NCBI RefSeq assembly: GCF_000014225.1
Contig: NC_008228.1
Location: 3,100,001 to 3,164,000, forward strand
Direction: 5' to 3'
Origin: Paraglaciecola sp. T6c
Lineage (GTDB): Bacteria > Pseudomonadota > Gammaproteobacteria > Enterobacterales > Alteromonadaceae
Length of the DNA stretch: 64,000 nt
The position numbers and the translations under genes are program-made. Each line of letters starts with the position of its first letter. Position 1 is the stretch's first letter. The notes beneath the pieces are model-generated. The model saw only the letters and a list, made by a program, of their open reading frames with translations, did no database searches and had not been told where the DNA came from. Below are positions 37,547 to 48,374 of the stretch, piece by piece.

Positions 37547-38764
37547 TTAATCTACTGAATCTATTTTAGTGAAATCAATCTCGTTATCTTTTGGTGAACT
37601 GTCGATGTTTTTGACTGTTTTAGGTTTGCTATAAGCGATGAAAATTGCACAGCTAAAGAACAAACCGATCACCAGCGCTCCAACCCATTGAATTTGCAGA
37701 AACTCTAATTTGAACAGTAGGGTCAACAACGACAATGTGATCACGTTTAAGGCGATGTAACCGAGCTTACCCAAACGCTTGACCGTCATATTCAAATTAT
37801 CGGTATACAAACGGATCAGCGAATCGAGTGAATTGATCACAAACACTATGCCCACAAAAGCCATGGCGAAGTTCTTCAGCCCAGCGGTAGGAATGCCCGC
37901 TTCATGGTATTGATATATAACGCTGAACCACACCGCGATAGGAATAGACGGGAAGATCAACATGGCGCCAAGTACTTGATACGTTTTTAAGCCGCCGACA
38001 AAACGAGAGGTAAACTGACCAATCATGATGCTCCACGCAAACCACCAGAATAAATAAAATTCGTGGTACTTGTTCAGGGGCAATACAAAGTCTTCTAGGT
38101 TGCCAAAATAGCTACCTATCAGCTCTAGGTTACTCACAAATGCGGCAACGTGGCTGTCACTGCCTAAAAAGGCCCCCGCCCACATAAAAGCGATCAGGGC
38201 GATAAACAGCCAGGTAGTAGAAATACTCAATATGCGTACATATTTGATGTCAGTACTGGAATACACCGCAAAGCAAATAGCGGCAAATACAATAAAATAG
38301 AAGCTCGGGACAATTGATTCGCCATCACCGATGGCCGGTAGGTACCAAGGCAAATTAGATAACAACAAAAACGCAGTAAAGGCACAGGTGCCAATGATCA
38401 CCACATTGTTAATCAGTTTAACCAGCGGGATCTCGAAAAACTTAACCTTGGGCTCAACCACACAGAAGTAAAAACAAGTAAGAAAGTAAAAGCCCCAAAT
38501 CAGAAACCCCCAATAACCAAATTCAATGGCCATTGGGTTGGTAAAGGCGTATTCGGGGTTGGCCTTTAGGTTTGCGTAGCCACCAAACTCGGTCAGCGGG
38601 AACATGATCAAGCCAACGTCTAGGCCTGAGGTAAATAGAATAGCAATAAAAGTGAAAAGCCTGACCGGCGTAACACCGACACAAACGACATTTCCCCATT
38701 TGAGCAAAATAACCACAATGGCCAATAGGGTGAAAATGATCCCAGCGTTAAGCCATAAGGTCAT
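37547..38764 (-). CDS. BCCT-like (betaine/choline/carnitine) transporter
   Basis: 405-residue inner-membrane protein with about ten hydrophobic helices. The segment FWWFAWSIMIGQFTSRFVGG corresponds to the tryptophan-rich signature helix of BCCT transporters (WW..W....G.F.aR...G), which binds quaternary amines. It is shorter than typical BCCT proteins (500 residues or more) and diverged at both ends, so it may be a compact subfamily. Its position 104 bp downstream of betA in the same direction supports choline or betaine import. The hydrophilic tail (SKPKTVKNIDSSPKDNEIDF) is cytoplasmic. Confidence 0.72.
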   Translation of the reverse strand: MTLWLNAGIIFTLLAIVVILLKWGNVVCVGVTPVRLFTFIAILFTSGLDVGLIMFPLTEFGGYANLKANPEYAFTNPMAIEFGYWGFLIWGFYFLTCFYFCVVEPKVKFFEIPLVKLINNVVIIGTCAFTAFLLLSNLPWYLPAIGDGESIVPSFYFIVFAAICFAVYSSTDIKYVRILSISTTWLFIALIAFMWAGAFLGSDSHVAAFVSNLELIGSYFGNLEDFVLPLNKYHEFYLFWWFAWSIMIGQFTSRFVGGLKTYQVLGAMLIFPSIPIAVWFSVIYQYHEAGIPTAGLKNFAMAFVGIVFVINSLDSLIRLYTDNLNMTVKRLGKLGYIALNVITLSLLTLLFKLEFLQIQWVGALVIGLFFSCAIFIAYSKPKTVKNIDSSPKDNEIDFTKIDSVD

Positions 38765-38868
38765 TTGAGCCTCCCCAAAATAAGCGATAAAACTTCATCT
38801 TTCTTCCTGTTTTTTGACTCGCGTTACGCAGCAAAAATACCTCCTTTACTGCGTGTCAGGTGGCCAGA

Positions 38869-40539
38869 TTAAATCGTTGCGTTACGTTGCACAGTTTGCC
38901 AATTGCTTGAAGTCGCAACCGTTACCTGCGCTTGGCTAAGTGCAGGTTTGCCCAAAATCATGTCTGCGGCTTTTTCTGCCACCATAATGGTGGGGGCATT
39001 CAAGTTGCCGTTAGGCACAGTGGGGAAAATGGACGAATCGACCACTCTAAGCCCTTGAATACCGTGCACCTGAGTGCTGGAATTCACCACAGCCATGGCG
39101 TCTTCACCCATACGGCAAGAACACGACGGATGGTATGCACTCTCAGTTGCTTGGCGCACGAACGCGTCTATTTCTTCGTCAGTTTGGATGTGCTTACCCG
39201 GCTGAATTTCATCATCACGGTAATCATCAAACGCGCTTTGCTCGATAATTTCACGCGTTAAGCGCACGCAGGCGCGAAAGCCTTCAATGTCATCTTGGTG
39301 CTGCAAATAATTGAACTGAATTTTTGGTGCTTCAGTCGGATCGGCAGATTTAATCGTGACTGCTCCACGACTTTTCGGTTTGTTATGGCCCACATGCACT
39401 TGAAAACCATGCCCATCAAACGCGCTTCGCCCGTCATAACGCATAGCTGCCGGCAAAAAGTGGTATTGAATATCTGGCCACTCTACGCCGGGTTTTGAGC
39501 GAATAAACGCACACGACTCAAAGTGATTGGTGGCGCCTAAACCTTTGCGGGTAAATAACCAGCGAGCGCCAATCAAGCCTTTAGAAATAAGGCCAAGTTT
39601 GCCGTTTAACGTGATGGGCTGCTTGCACTTATATTGGAAATAAAACTCCAAATGATCTTGCAGGTTTTGCCCTACGCCAGGTAAATGATGTTTCACCTCA
39701 ACCCCCGCGGCGGTGAGTGTGTCACTGTCACCGATCCCGGAAAGTTGTAACAGGTGAGGAGAGCCAATGGAGCCTGCGCTTAACACCACCTCTTTCGATG
39801 CTTTAGCCGACGTTTTGTTGCCGTTAATGCTGTACTCAACTCCAACGGCCTTTTTGCCGTCAAGCAGCACTTTTTCAGCAAGTGCACCTGTGACTATGGT
39901 TAAGTTCTTGCGAGACTTAACCGGGTCAAGGTATTCGCGACTTGCAGAACTGCGCACACCGTCTTTTACGGTCATGTGCATGGGGCCAAAACCCTCTTGC
40001 TGTGCCGCATTGTAATCATCGGTGGCCGCGTAACCCGCTTGCTTACCAGCCTCGATAAACGCGGTGTAGAGGGGGTTCGCCATTTCATTGCCATTATTGA
40101 CGCCAAGAGGGCCTTTATCACCACGGTAGGCATCTTTACCTAAGTAAAACGTTTCTGCTTTTTGAAAGTAAGGTAAGCAAGACTGATAATCCCATCCCTG
40201 TGCCCCGTGCTCTTGCCACTCATCAAAGTCTTTGGCATGGCCTCGTACGTATACCATGCCGTTGATAGACGACGAGCCACCTAACACCTTACCCCTAGGG
40301 CAATGCATTTTTCGATTGTCTAAATAAGGTTCAGCTTCGGTGTGAAACTGCCAAGCGAGTTTTTCAGTGTTCATCGGAATGGACAGCGCAGTGGGCATCT
40401 TGATAAAGATGTTTTTATCGCTGCCGCCGGTTTCCAATAACAACACTTGATTGTTGGCATCTTCAGATAAGCGATTGGCCAATACACACCCTGCAGAGCC
40501 CGCGCCCACTATTATGTAGTCGTAAGTTTGCTCAGCCAT
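38869..40539 (-). CDS. betA: choline dehydrogenase
   Basis: GMC-family FAD enzyme that oxidises choline to betaine aldehyde (and further). The 556-residue protein starts [20 protein letters not shown] with the FAD-binding loop VGAGSAGC, has the GMC signature [20 protein letters not shown] near 84-103 and the active-site region [12 protein letters not shown], with its histidine, near 465-476, and ends with the [18 protein letters not shown] motif. Its ATG overlaps the betB stop by one base (TAATG). Third gene of betI-betB-betA. Confidence 0.95.
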   Translation of the reverse strand: MAEQTYDYIIVGAGSAGCVLANRLSEDANNQVLLLETGGSDKNIFIKMPTALSIPMNTEKLAWQFHTEAEPYLDNRKMHCPRGKVLGGSSSINGMVYVRGHAKDFDEWQEHGAQGWDYQSCLPYFQKAETFYLGKDAYRGDKGPLGVNNGNEMANPLYTAFIEAGKQAGYAATDDYNAAQQEGFGPMHMTVKDGVRSSASREYLDPVKSRKNLTIVTGALAEKVLLDGKKAVGVEYSINGNKTSAKASKEVVLSAGSIGSPHLLQLSGIGDSDTLTAAGVEVKHHLPGVGQNLQDHLEFYFQYKCKQPITLNGKLGLISKGLIGARWLFTRKGLGATNHFESCAFIRSKPGVEWPDIQYHFLPAAMRYDGRSAFDGHGFQVHVGHNKPKSRGAVTIKSADPTEAPKIQFNYLQHQDDIEGFRACVRLTREIIEQSAFDDYRDDEIQPGKHIQTDEEIDAFVRQATESAYHPSCSCRMGEDAMAVVNSSTQVHGIQGLRVVDSSIFPTVPNGNLNAPTIMVAEKAADMILGKPALSQAQVTVATSSNWQTVQRNATI

Positions 40540-42014
40540 TAAAATGGGCTCTCTATGTCGGTCATACCCACATAAACAGATTTAGTTTGGGTGTAATGAT
40601 CGAGTGTTTCGATGCCGTTCTCACGGCCGATCCCCGATTGCTTATAACCACCCACTGGCATTTCTGCCGGGGAATTACCGTAGCTGTTGATCCAGCAAAT
40701 GCCCGCTTGTAATTTGTGAATAACGCGGTGAGCGCGCTTGATGTCTTTAGTGAATACCCCCGCGGCCAAACCTAAGTGCGTATCGTTCGCACGGCGTATC
40801 ACATCAGCTTCATCATCAAACACCAACACACTCATCACTGGGCCAAATATTTCTTCTTTGACTATGGTCATATCGTCGGTGCAATCGGTGAACACCGTCG
40901 GTGCCACAAAATAACCGTTCGGTGCTGATGCAGGGCTAAGCGTTGTTCCGCCCGTTAATACGGTCGCGCCCTCTTCAATGCCCTTGTTGATATAGCTCAT
41001 GACTAAGTCTTGGTGATTTTTAGAAATCAACGCGCCCAAATTAACGTTTGGATCAAGCGGGTCACCAGCAATAATGTTCTGCTCAGTGCGGGTTTTAAGC
41101 TCGTCTATAAATGCCTGATACACAGACTTGTGGACATAAACCCGGGTACAATTGGTACACACTTCACCTTGGGTGTAGAAGTTACCAAGCATTGCGGCGC
41201 TCACCGCTTGTGACACATCGGCATCTTCAAACACGAGTAACGGGGATTTACCGCCTAATTCCATGGTCACATCTTTTAGTGAGCCAGCTGCACTGGCAAC
41301 GACTTTTTTGCCTGTGCCTACTTCACCGGTGAAAGACACCTTCTCGATGTCTGGGCTTTGGGTCAGCCATTGGCCTACTTCTGCAGCGCCTTGCACCACA
41401 TTGAACACACCGGCTGGTAGACCCGCTTCGAAGAAAATCTCTGCTAATTTAATCGCGCCTAATGGGGTTTCCTCAGACGGTTTGAAAATAAGTGCATTAC
41501 CCGCAGCAAGCGCTGGGCCCGACTTCCAACAGGCGATCTGCAGTGGGTAGTTCCATGCGCCTATGCCAGCACAAATGCCAAGTGGCTCTTTGCGGGTGTA
41601 ATAAAAATCATCACCTATCGATTGTTGCTGACCAACTTGAGCTGGGGCTAACCCAGCAAAGTATTCGATAACATCAGCACCCGTTTGTACGTCCACGCAC
41701 TCGGCCTCTTGCCACGGTTTGCCGGTATCTAGCACTTCAATTTTTGCTAAGGCGTCATTACGCTCACGCAGTAATGACACAGCTTTCAATAAAATCCGAC
41801 TACGTTCAATGGGCGTCATAGCTGACCAAAGTGCAAAGCCTTCTTTAGCACTGTTGATTGCCGCCTGTTGAACGGAATCATCTGCTACTTCAACGCGATA
41901 AATCACGTCGTCAGTTGCTGGGTTTTTAACAGCAAATGTTTCGCCAGATTGGTTAGCGAGGAATTGGCCATGAATGAAATTTTGGTAAACAGGTGTTGTC
42001 ACGTTAGGATCCAT
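40539..42014 (-). CDS. betB: betaine aldehyde dehydrogenase
   Basis: NAD(P)-dependent aldehyde dehydrogenase converting betaine aldehyde to the osmoprotectant glycine betaine. I start at ATG 42014 ([20 protein letters not shown]), giving 491 residues like E. coli BetB (490), rather than 20 codons upstream inside betI. Catalytic residues appear in [18 protein letters not shown] (general-base Glu) and [15 protein letters not shown] (nucleophile Cys). It overlaps the betI 3' end by 11 bases and couples to betA. Confidence 0.96.
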   Translation of the reverse strand: MDPNVTTPVYQNFIHGQFLANQSGETFAVKNPATDDVIYRVEVADDSVQQAAINSAKEGFALWSAMTPIERSRILLKAVSLLRERNDALAKIEVLDTGKPWQEAECVDVQTGADVIEYFAGLAPAQVGQQQSIGDDFYYTRKEPLGICAGIGAWNYPLQIACWKSGPALAAGNALIFKPSEETPLGAIKLAEIFFEAGLPAGVFNVVQGAAEVGQWLTQSPDIEKVSFTGEVGTGKKVVASAAGSLKDVTMELGGKSPLLVFEDADVSQAVSAAMLGNFYTQGEVCTNCTRVYVHKSVYQAFIDELKTRTEQNIIAGDPLDPNVNLGALISKNHQDLVMSYINKGIEEGATVLTGGTTLSPASAPNGYFVAPTVFTDCTDDMTIVKEEIFGPVMSVLVFDDEADVIRRANDTHLGLAAGVFTKDIKRAHRVIHKLQAGICWINSYGNSPAEMPVGGYKQSGIGRENGIETLDHYTQTKSVYVGMTDIESPF

Positions 42015-42594
42015 ATTGTTTGATAAGCGAGCGCACGTAGCCTTTTGCCAGTCGCTCACAGTGTTCAAATTCATCTTTGTCAGACTTGCTTAGTACCGCT
42101 CTTAACCACAAGCCGTCTATCATTGCCGCGCTTAATTCAGCGGCAGCTCTTGCGTCTTCAGCGTTCATTAACTGTTTAAATGAACACGCTAAATTACTGC
42201 ACAGTCTTTTGCTGTTTACGTTCTGCAAGCGATGCAACTCAATGTCGTGCATGGATTGCGCCCAAAAGCTCAACCAAGTCTTGGTTGCATTACTTTGTTG
42301 TTGAAGCCGTGAAAAGTTAGCTTCAACGATTAACATCAGCCTTTGCTCTGAGGTGGTATCTGCCTTCAGCCCACCTAATAACGTTTGTTTTAAGTTAGAT
42401 AACAAATAACGCACGGTCGCTTCGATAAGGCCTTGCTTCCCACCAAAATAGTGGCTAATGATGCCCGACGATAAACCTGCCTTTTTACTGATGCTATTGA
42501 TGGTAGTCGCACGTAAACCAAGCTCAGCCACCGACTCTATCGTGGCGTCAATTAGTTGTTGTCGACGTACAGGCTGCATTCCAACTTTAGGCAT
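42004..42594 (-). CDS. betI: TetR-family choline-responsive repressor BetI
   Basis: Represses bet genes in the absence of choline. The start at 42594 ([20 protein letters not shown]) matches the N-terminus of known BetI proteins and gives 196 residues. The TetR helix-turn-helix is [20 protein letters not shown] followed by [16 protein letters not shown]. The ligand domain includes [19 protein letters not shown] and [11 protein letters not shown], as in E. coli BetI. A palindromic operator lies 22 bp upstream, indicating autoregulation. Confidence 0.95.
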   Translation of the reverse strand: MPKVGMQPVRRQQLIDATIESVAELGLRATTINSISKKAGLSSGIISHYFGGKQGLIEATVRYLLSNLKQTLLGGLKADTTSEQRLMLIVEANFSRLQQQSNATKTWLSFWAQSMHDIELHRLQNVNSKRLCSNLACSFKQLMNAEDARAAAELSAAMIDGLWLRAVLSKSDKDEFEHCERLAKGYVRSLIKQYGS

Positions 42595-42615
42595 AGTGTG
42601 CAAAGACTTTTGTTA

Positions 42616-42629
42616 ATTGAACGTTCAAT
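42616..42629. promoter_or_regulatory. BetI operator (14-bp palindrome)
   Basis: ATTGAACGTTCAAT is a perfect 14-bp palindrome 22 bp upstream of betI, closely matching the A/T-flanked GAACGTTC-type sites known for BetI in enterobacteria and vibrios. The operator role is inferred from sequence and position. Confidence 0.75.
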
Positions 42630-43162
42630 AAAAATAAATTTTAGGGTAATAGGTTTGATAATTCAACGTTGACAAACTGTAAACTGGCCAGATAAATGCG
42701 TAGAGCTAAATCTAATTCGTTGGCACACCGCGTAATTAAAGAGCAAACAAAAAGAATAAAAATAATCACATTTTTTTAATTAAAATCTTTAAAAGGGCTT
42801 TAAAACGAGCATATTGCGTAAATGTAATCCCATAAACGCGTTTATTAGGGTCGTCATAAAACTGTCATATTTAGTAGAACACTAACGATTTAACGAGTGA
42901 AAACACCCCATCGAAGTAAGCATGGCGATACCGAAAATGCCGACCGCTAACTGCGCCTTGTTTCTACGTCATTGCACGGTTATTAAGCGACAGTCTTACG
43001 CGAGTATTGCGCACGCACTAGCAATGCTTCGTGCTATCTGCTTGTTGTCTATTGCCTCCCAACAAACACCGCGTGATTGAGCCAAGCTAGCCATATCCAA
43101 AACGCCCTAGGCGCGCTACTATTGACGTCTTAGCATTCATCCACGAAGGATAAAAAACGTTT
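42630..43162. other. Intergenic region between divergent betI and ackA
   Basis: About 530 bp with promoters for two divergent operons; AT-rich in its left half. No additional ORF or RNA gene could be supported. Confidence 0.5.
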
Positions 43163-44359
43163 ATGAATCAACACGTACTTGTGCTCAATTGCGGTAGTTC
43201 TTCGATTAAATTCGCCATTATCGATGCCGAAACAGGCGCTGCTCCTTTGCAAGGAATTGCTGAAAACCTCGGGGCACATAACGCCCAATTGCGCTATAGC
43301 TCCGATGAGCACAAAACCACCGTCGCACTCACTGACAATGCCAATCACAAACAGGCCCTGGCCAGTATCGGCCAAGTGTTAACGCAATATGACGCCTTAC
43401 AATCAAGCATTATTGCGATTGGACATCGCGTGGTGCACGGGGGGGAACGTTTTGAGCAATCGTGTTTAATCGATTCATCAGTCAAAGAAGGCATTCGCGA
43501 TTTAGCGAAAATGGCGCCACTGCATAACCTGGCGCATGTGGCGGGTATTGAAAGTGCCCAAGACGCGTTTCCAGATTTGCCCCAAGTCGCGGTTTTTGAT
43601 ACTGCGTATTTTCAAACACTTCCCAAGCACGCCTATCTATACGCCCTGCCCTATAGCCTTTACGAGCAGCATGGTATTCGTAAATACGGCTTTCATGGCT
43701 CCAGCCATCATTTTGTGTCACATGAAGCCGCTAGATTACTGAATAAAGATATTGCCCAATGTAACCTGATCACTGCCCATTTGGGCAACGGCTGCAGTAT
43801 TACAGCGATAAAACAAGGTAAGGCGATAGATACCAGCATGGGGTTCACCCCACTTGAAGGCCTAGTCATGGGGACTCGATGTGGTGACATTGATCCCAGC
43901 GTGGCGACCTATCTAATTGAGTCATTAGATTACAGCGCCGCTCAGGTCAGTGCGCTAATGAATAAGCAATCGGGCCTTCAAGGCATTTCACAGTTGAGCA
44001 ATGACTGTCGAGCATTAGAGGAGCAACAAGCATTAGGCAACAAGAACGCCAAACTTGCCCTCGATATGTTTGTGCATCGCTTAGTAAAATATATCGGCTC
44101 ATATTTGGCGCTTGTTGGCCCCTTAGATGCCTTAGTGTTCACTGGCGGCATCGGTGAAAACTCCAGTTATATTCGCCAGCAAACCATAGCGCAACTTGCC
44201 CATATGGGCTTTAGCTTAGATGAAACGTTAAACACTGAAACACGCTTTGGCCACTCAGGACGCATTAGCAACGCAACCTCTAAGCCTGTTTTTGCCATCG
44301 CCACCAACGAAGAGTGGGTTATTGCTAAAGACACCATTCATTGCGCCTTTAACGCCTAA
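43163..44359 (+). CDS. ackA: acetate kinase
   Basis: Interconverts acetyl phosphate plus ADP with acetate plus ATP. The 398-residue protein shows the phosphate-1 motif VLNCGSSSIKFAI, IGHRVVHGGE, the substrate-region AVFDTAYFQTLP, THE-like adenosine loops including AHLGNGCSITAI, and VFTGGIGENSSYIR. Ribosome site AAGGA. The ackA stop and the pta ribosome site run together (TAAGGAG), with pta 9 bp downstream, so the two form an operon that makes or uses acetyl phosphate. Confidence 0.97.
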   Translation: MNQHVLVLNCGSSSIKFAIIDAETGAAPLQGIAENLGAHNAQLRYSSDEHKTTVALTDNANHKQALASIGQVLTQYDALQSSIIAIGHRVVHGGERFEQSCLIDSSVKEGIRDLAKMAPLHNLAHVAGIESAQDAFPDLPQVAVFDTAYFQTLPKHAYLYALPYSLYEQHGIRKYGFHGSSHHFVSHEAARLLNKDIAQCNLITAHLGNGCSITAIKQGKAIDTSMGFTPLEGLVMGTRCGDIDPSVATYLIESLDYSAAQVSALMNKQSGLQGISQLSNDCRALEEQQALGNKNAKLALDMFVHRLVKYIGSYLALVGPLDALVFTGGIGENSSYIRQQTIAQLAHMGFSLDETLNTETRFGHSGRISNATSKPVFAIATNEEWVIAKDTIHCAFNA

Positions 44360-44368
44360 GGAGACACC

Positions 44369-46513
44369 ATGGCACGTAGAATAATGTTAATACCTGTTGG
44401 TAGCAGCGCCGGACTCACCAGCGTTTCACTGGGTATGGTTAGAGCCATGCAGCAGCAAGGGTTAAAAGTGAATTTTTTCAAACCGATGGGCCAACCGCGC
44501 CATGGCGATGATGAACCAGAGAAGTCGACAACGATTATCACTCAGCTAGGCCCAACAAAACCCGCAACCCCCTTAACCTCGGCGTATGTTGAGGACATGA
44601 TCAGCAATGACAAGATGGACGTGTTATTAGAAGAAATTATCGCCTTATATGAAACACACTATGCAGACGAAGACATTGGTATTATCGAGGGATTAGTGTC
44701 TACCCCAAGTCATCCTTATGCAGTGCGCCTAAACCGCGAAATTTGTAACGCACTTGACGCCAAAATTGTGTTGGTGAGTTCCCCTAGCAACCTCACAATG
44801 AACCAACTCAATGATAAATTAGAGATAGTGGCAGATAACTACGGTGGTCACAGAAGTAAAAAAGTGCTCGGGTGTATCTTCAATAAAATCAATGCTCCAT
44901 TGGATGTTCGTGGCCATTTAAGCACTGAACTACTGGAAAATCATGACGAGAGCAAAACCGCCGAGATAATCAAACGACTTGAAAATCTGCCCATTTTTAA
45001 CAAAACGTTTGCCCTTCTTGGGTGCATAAGTTGGAGCTTCGATTTAATTGCACCTCGGGTGGATGATTTAAGAAAACACCTGAATGCAAAGTTACTCAAC
45101 GAAGGCGATTATAAACACCGCAGATTACGCAGCGTGAACCTATGTGCCCGTGAGATCCACAATATGGTGTGGGTATTAAAACCCGGCGCATTGCTTGTTA
45201 TTTCAGGCGATAGAAACGACATGTTTGTGATGGCCTGCCTAGCGGCTCAAAACGGCACCAAAATCGGGGCTATTTTGCTAACCGGTGGGTATGAACCTGA
45301 CCCAAGAGTAATGGCATTGTGCTCCCAAGCCATGGAAACCGGCTTACCTGTGATGCTGGTAGATGACAACACATGGCAAACATCACTAAATTTACACTTT
45401 TACAACTTAGAAGTGCCGGTTGACGATGAGCAACGCATCAACCGTGTGATGGATCACGCCGCCAGTTGTATTGATCCCCATTGGATAAACTCACTAAGCG
45501 CTGGCGCGTCAAAAGCCCTACGGTTATCGCCCCCTGCATTTCGTTTTAAACTCACCCAGCTAGCCAAAGCCGCTAACAAAACCATAGTGCTCCCTGAAGG
45601 TGATGAGCCACGTACCATAAAAGCCGCGGCAATTTGTGCCGAGCGCGGCATTGCTAATTGCGTATTGTTGGGCTACAAAGTAGAAATCTTAAGAGTGGCC
45701 GAGCAGCAAGGCGTTGTGCTGCCAGATTCAGTCACCATACAACAACCACAGGACATACAGGCGCATTACATCGCCCCGCTGGTTGAGCTGCGCAAGCACA
45801 AAGGGTTAACCGACGTGGTAGCGCAAGAGCAACTGCTCGATAACGTCGTACTTGGTACCATGATGTTAAAGCAAGGTGATGTTGATGGCTTAGTGTCTGG
45901 CGCGGTGCATACCACAGCCAATACCATACGCCCTGCCCTGCAGTTAATTAAAACCGCACCCGGGGCGTCTTTGGTGTCGTCCATCTTCTTTATGCTGCTG
46001 CCGGAACAAGTACTGGTATACGGTGACTGTGCAATTAATCCAGACCCGACTGCCGAGCAACTAGCGGATATTGCCATACAATCTGCTGACTCAGCCGCTG
46101 CGTTTGGTATTGAGCCCAAAGTCGCCATGATCAGTTACAGCACGGGCACATCAGGCACTGGGGTTGATGTAGACAAGGTTAAAAAAGCCACGGAACTGGC
46201 ACAACAAAAAAGACCTGACTTGTTGATTGACGGCCCGTTGCAATACGATGCCGCTGTGATGGAAAGTGTTGCCAGTAAAAAAGCACCGAATTCAAAAGTA
46301 GCCGGCCAAGCCACCGTATTTGTGTTCCCGGATCTCAATACAGGCAATACAACCTACAAGGCTGTACAGCGCAGTGCTAACTTAGTCAGCATTGGCCCTA
46401 TGCTGCAAGGTATGGGTAAGCCAGTGAACGACTTGAGCCGCGGGGCGCTGGTAGACGATATCGTATATACGATAGCGCTAACAGCGATTCAAGCGACGCA
46501 ACTAAATAGCTAA
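44369..46513 (+). CDS. pta: phosphate acetyltransferase (long form)
   Basis: Converts acetyl-CoA and phosphate to acetyl phosphate. At 714 residues it is the long proteobacterial form, the same length as E. coli Pta. It comprises an N-terminal P-loop/BioD-like domain ([20 protein letters not shown]), a middle DRTGG domain and a C-terminal PTA catalytic domain from about 390 ([50 protein letters not shown]). Second gene of ackA-pta. Confidence 0.97.
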   Translation: MARRIMLIPVGSSAGLTSVSLGMVRAMQQQGLKVNFFKPMGQPRHGDDEPEKSTTIITQLGPTKPATPLTSAYVEDMISNDKMDVLLEEIIALYETHYADEDIGIIEGLVSTPSHPYAVRLNREICNALDAKIVLVSSPSNLTMNQLNDKLEIVADNYGGHRSKKVLGCIFNKINAPLDVRGHLSTELLENHDESKTAEIIKRLENLPIFNKTFALLGCISWSFDLIAPRVDDLRKHLNAKLLNEGDYKHRRLRSVNLCAREIHNMVWVLKPGALLVISGDRNDMFVMACLAAQNGTKIGAILLTGGYEPDPRVMALCSQAMETGLPVMLVDDNTWQTSLNLHFYNLEVPVDDEQRINRVMDHAASCIDPHWINSLSAGASKALRLSPPAFRFKLTQLAKAANKTIVLPEGDEPRTIKAAAICAERGIANCVLLGYKVEILRVAEQQGVVLPDSVTIQQPQDIQAHYIAPLVELRKHKGLTDVVAQEQLLDNVVLGTMMLKQGDVDGLVSGAVHTTANTIRPALQLIKTAPGASLVSSIFFMLLPEQVLVYGDCAINPDPTAEQLADIAIQSADSAAAFGIEPKVAMISYSTGTSGTGVDVDKVKKATELAQQKRPDLLIDGPLQYDAAVMESVASKKAPNSKVAGQATVFVFPDLNTGNTTYKAVQRSANLVSIGPMLQGMGKPVNDLSRGALVDDIVYTIALTAIQATQLNS

Positions 46514-46597
46514 GGTGTAACTCCTAAATGTTTGAATGCCCGTTCTATCGAGCAATAAATACGGTCAATGGTAAATACCACAAGGTATGAACATTGT

Positions 46598-46632
46598 CCG
46601 GGTCTCGACTGACCGGGTCTCGAACGACCGGA
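46598..46632. repeat. 15-bp tandem repeat between pta and pfkA
   Basis: Two consecutive 15-bp units, CCGGGTCTCGACTGA and CCGGGTCTCGAACGA (13 of 15 identical), followed by a partial third CCGGA. Located in the convergent pta/pfkA gap of 166 bp. Confidence 0.7.
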
Positions 46633-46679
46633 TCACTGATGGCACGTCGCTATTTAGTGCAAATTATTGACCACACACT

Positions 46680-47651
46680 TTAACGGCAAAACAAATCCAC
46701 TAGACGTTGTTGCTCCGAATCGATGGTGTGTTGCTTGGCTATTTCAGAAAATGGCGTCAGTACAGGCTGATTATTGCAAATACCCGCCATCTGGTTGCTT
46801 TCCCCTTGGATAAGGGCATTTACTGCCACCACGCCTAGCCTTATGCCTAACATTCTGTCTGCTGCTGTAGGGTTGCCTCCTCTTTGAATGTGGCCCAGTT
46901 TGCACACACGTAAGTCTATTGAGTCGTTCACTTGACGTATCTGCTGTGACACTCGGTCGATGCTCAACTCGTTGCCTTCTGACAACACCACAATAAACGC
47001 ATCTTCACTTTCGTAACCCTGAATTTTATCTAGCAGGTACGTCATATCCTGCGGGCTTTCTGGGATTAGGATCGAGTCAGCCCCTGATGTTAAGCCTGAA
47101 AACACCCCTATATAGCCGGAATCTCTGCCCATGACTTCAATAACAAACATTCTGTTATGAGACTCTGCGGTGTCCCGTATATTATCAATACAGTTCATCG
47201 CCGTATTGACCGCAGAATCGAACCCCAAGGTAAAGTCAGTGCCTACCGTGTCATTATCTATGGTGCCTGGGATACCAATACATGGAATGTCACTTATCTG
47301 TGACAACAGCGAAATGCCACGAAAAGTGCCATCTCCGCCAATCGCGATGAGCCCGTCGATTTTATTATCGTGGATATTCTGTAACGCCACTTCTCGCCCT
47401 TCAGCCGTTCTAAAGCGCTCGCTTCGCGCAGTTTTAAGCACGGTACCGCCCAGATGCATCGTTTTTTGTAACTGCTTAGTCTTCAGCTCCACGAAATCGT
47501 TATCAATCAGCCCTTCAAACCCTTTGCGTATCCCGCTGACTTTAATGCCATTGGCGCTAGCCGCTTTTACCACTGCATACAAAGCGGCATTCATACCAGG
47601 GGCATCGCCGCCTGAGGTAAATAAGCCAATATGCTTAATATCTTTTGTCAT
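46680..47651 (-). CDS. pfkA: 6-phosphofructokinase, ATP-dependent
   Basis: Phosphorylates fructose-6-phosphate in upper glycolysis. The 323-residue protein has GLFTSGGDAPGMNAAL, the ATP-type GGDGTFRG loop (a PPi-type would have Asp where Gly follows GGD), the catalytic PGTIDND (PPi-types have PKTIDND) and the active-site EVMGRDSGYIG. HIQRGGNPTAADR is the fructose-6-P region. It therefore looks like a true ATP enzyme rather than a PPi-PFK. It is leftward with gpmA directly upstream (39 bp gap). Confidence 0.95.
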   Translation of the reverse strand: MTKDIKHIGLFTSGGDAPGMNAALYAVVKAASANGIKVSGIRKGFEGLIDNDFVELKTKQLQKTMHLGGTVLKTARSERFRTAEGREVALQNIHDNKIDGLIAIGGDGTFRGISLLSQISDIPCIGIPGTIDNDTVGTDFTLGFDSAVNTAMNCIDNIRDTAESHNRMFVIEVMGRDSGYIGVFSGLTSGADSILIPESPQDMTYLLDKIQGYESEDAFIVVLSEGNELSIDRVSQQIRQVNDSIDLRVCKLGHIQRGGNPTAADRMLGIRLGVVAVNALIQGESNQMAGICNNQPVLTPFSEIAKQHTIDSEQQRLVDLFCR

Positions 47652-47690
47652 AAATCGTCATCCAAATCGTTGAAAAAATCTCTACTGGTA

Positions 47691-48374
47691 TTACTCAAGC
47701 ACCTGCTTACTGAGTATGTCCATTGCTGTATTGCACTGATAAATATGAGGGCTAGCAGTTTTTAATTCATATGCAGCAATCTGCGCGGCGGTCATTTTTT
47801 CAATGTGCATAATAATGGCGCGCAACGAATTACCGTGAGCACAAACCAACACATTCTTGCCTTGCTGTAGAGCCGGAACAATATGCGATTGAAAGTAAGC
47901 GATCGCGCGAGTGGCGGTCATCGCGAGACTTTCGCCATTGGGCGGTGCGACATTATAACTTCGCCGCCAAGTATGAACCTGTTCATCACCGAACAACTGC
48001 CGCGCCTTGTCTTTGTTCAGCCCCTGTAGGTCGCCGTAATAGCGCTCATTCAGTTGCTGTGAAACGTAAATTCTCAGCTCAAGTTCCTCAGCGGGAGACG
48101 CTTCAAAATGCTCATACCACTGACTACCAGTATCATGAATACGCACGTATTGGTGACATTGGCGATTATGCCGAAGTATCTCATATAGAGTGTCTTGCGC
48201 CCGCAATAGCTCAGAGGTGAATGCTAGATCAAAGCGCTGCTGGGATAACATTTGTGCGGCTCGCTGCGCTTCTTTTACCCCTGACTGGCTAAGCGAAACA
48301 TCCACCCATCCGGTGAACCGATTTTGCTGATTCCAAATGGATTGCCCATGGCGTATCAAGGTTAATAACGACAT
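47691..48374 (-). CDS. gpmA: 2,3-bisphosphoglycerate-dependent phosphoglycerate mutase
   Basis: Interconverts 3- and 2-phosphoglycerate. The 227-residue protein starts MSLLTLIRHGQSIWNQQNRF with the catalytic histidine in LIRHGQS, then FTGWVDVSLSQSG, and the second histidine in VLVCAHGNSLRAIIMHIEKM. It is somewhat shorter than E. coli GpmA (250), lacking part of the C-terminal tail. It shares a direction and a short gap with pfkA, so the two are probably co-transcribed. Confidence 0.92.
   Translation of the reverse strand: MSLLTLIRHGQSIWNQQNRFTGWVDVSLSQSGVKEAQRAAQMLSQQRFDLAFTSELLRAQDTLYEILRHNRQCHQYVRIHDTGSQWYEHFEASPAEELELRIYVSQQLNERYYGDLQGLNKDKARQLFGDEQVHTWRRSYNVAPPNGESLAMTATRAIAYFQSHIVPALQQGKNVLVCAHGNSLRAIIMHIEKMTAAQIAAYELKTASPHIYQCNTAMDILSKQVLE

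Noticed and set aside
46680-47651. Possibility that the phosphofructokinase is pyrophosphate dependent
   Set aside because: The GGDG and PGTIDND motifs are those of ATP-dependent enzymes.
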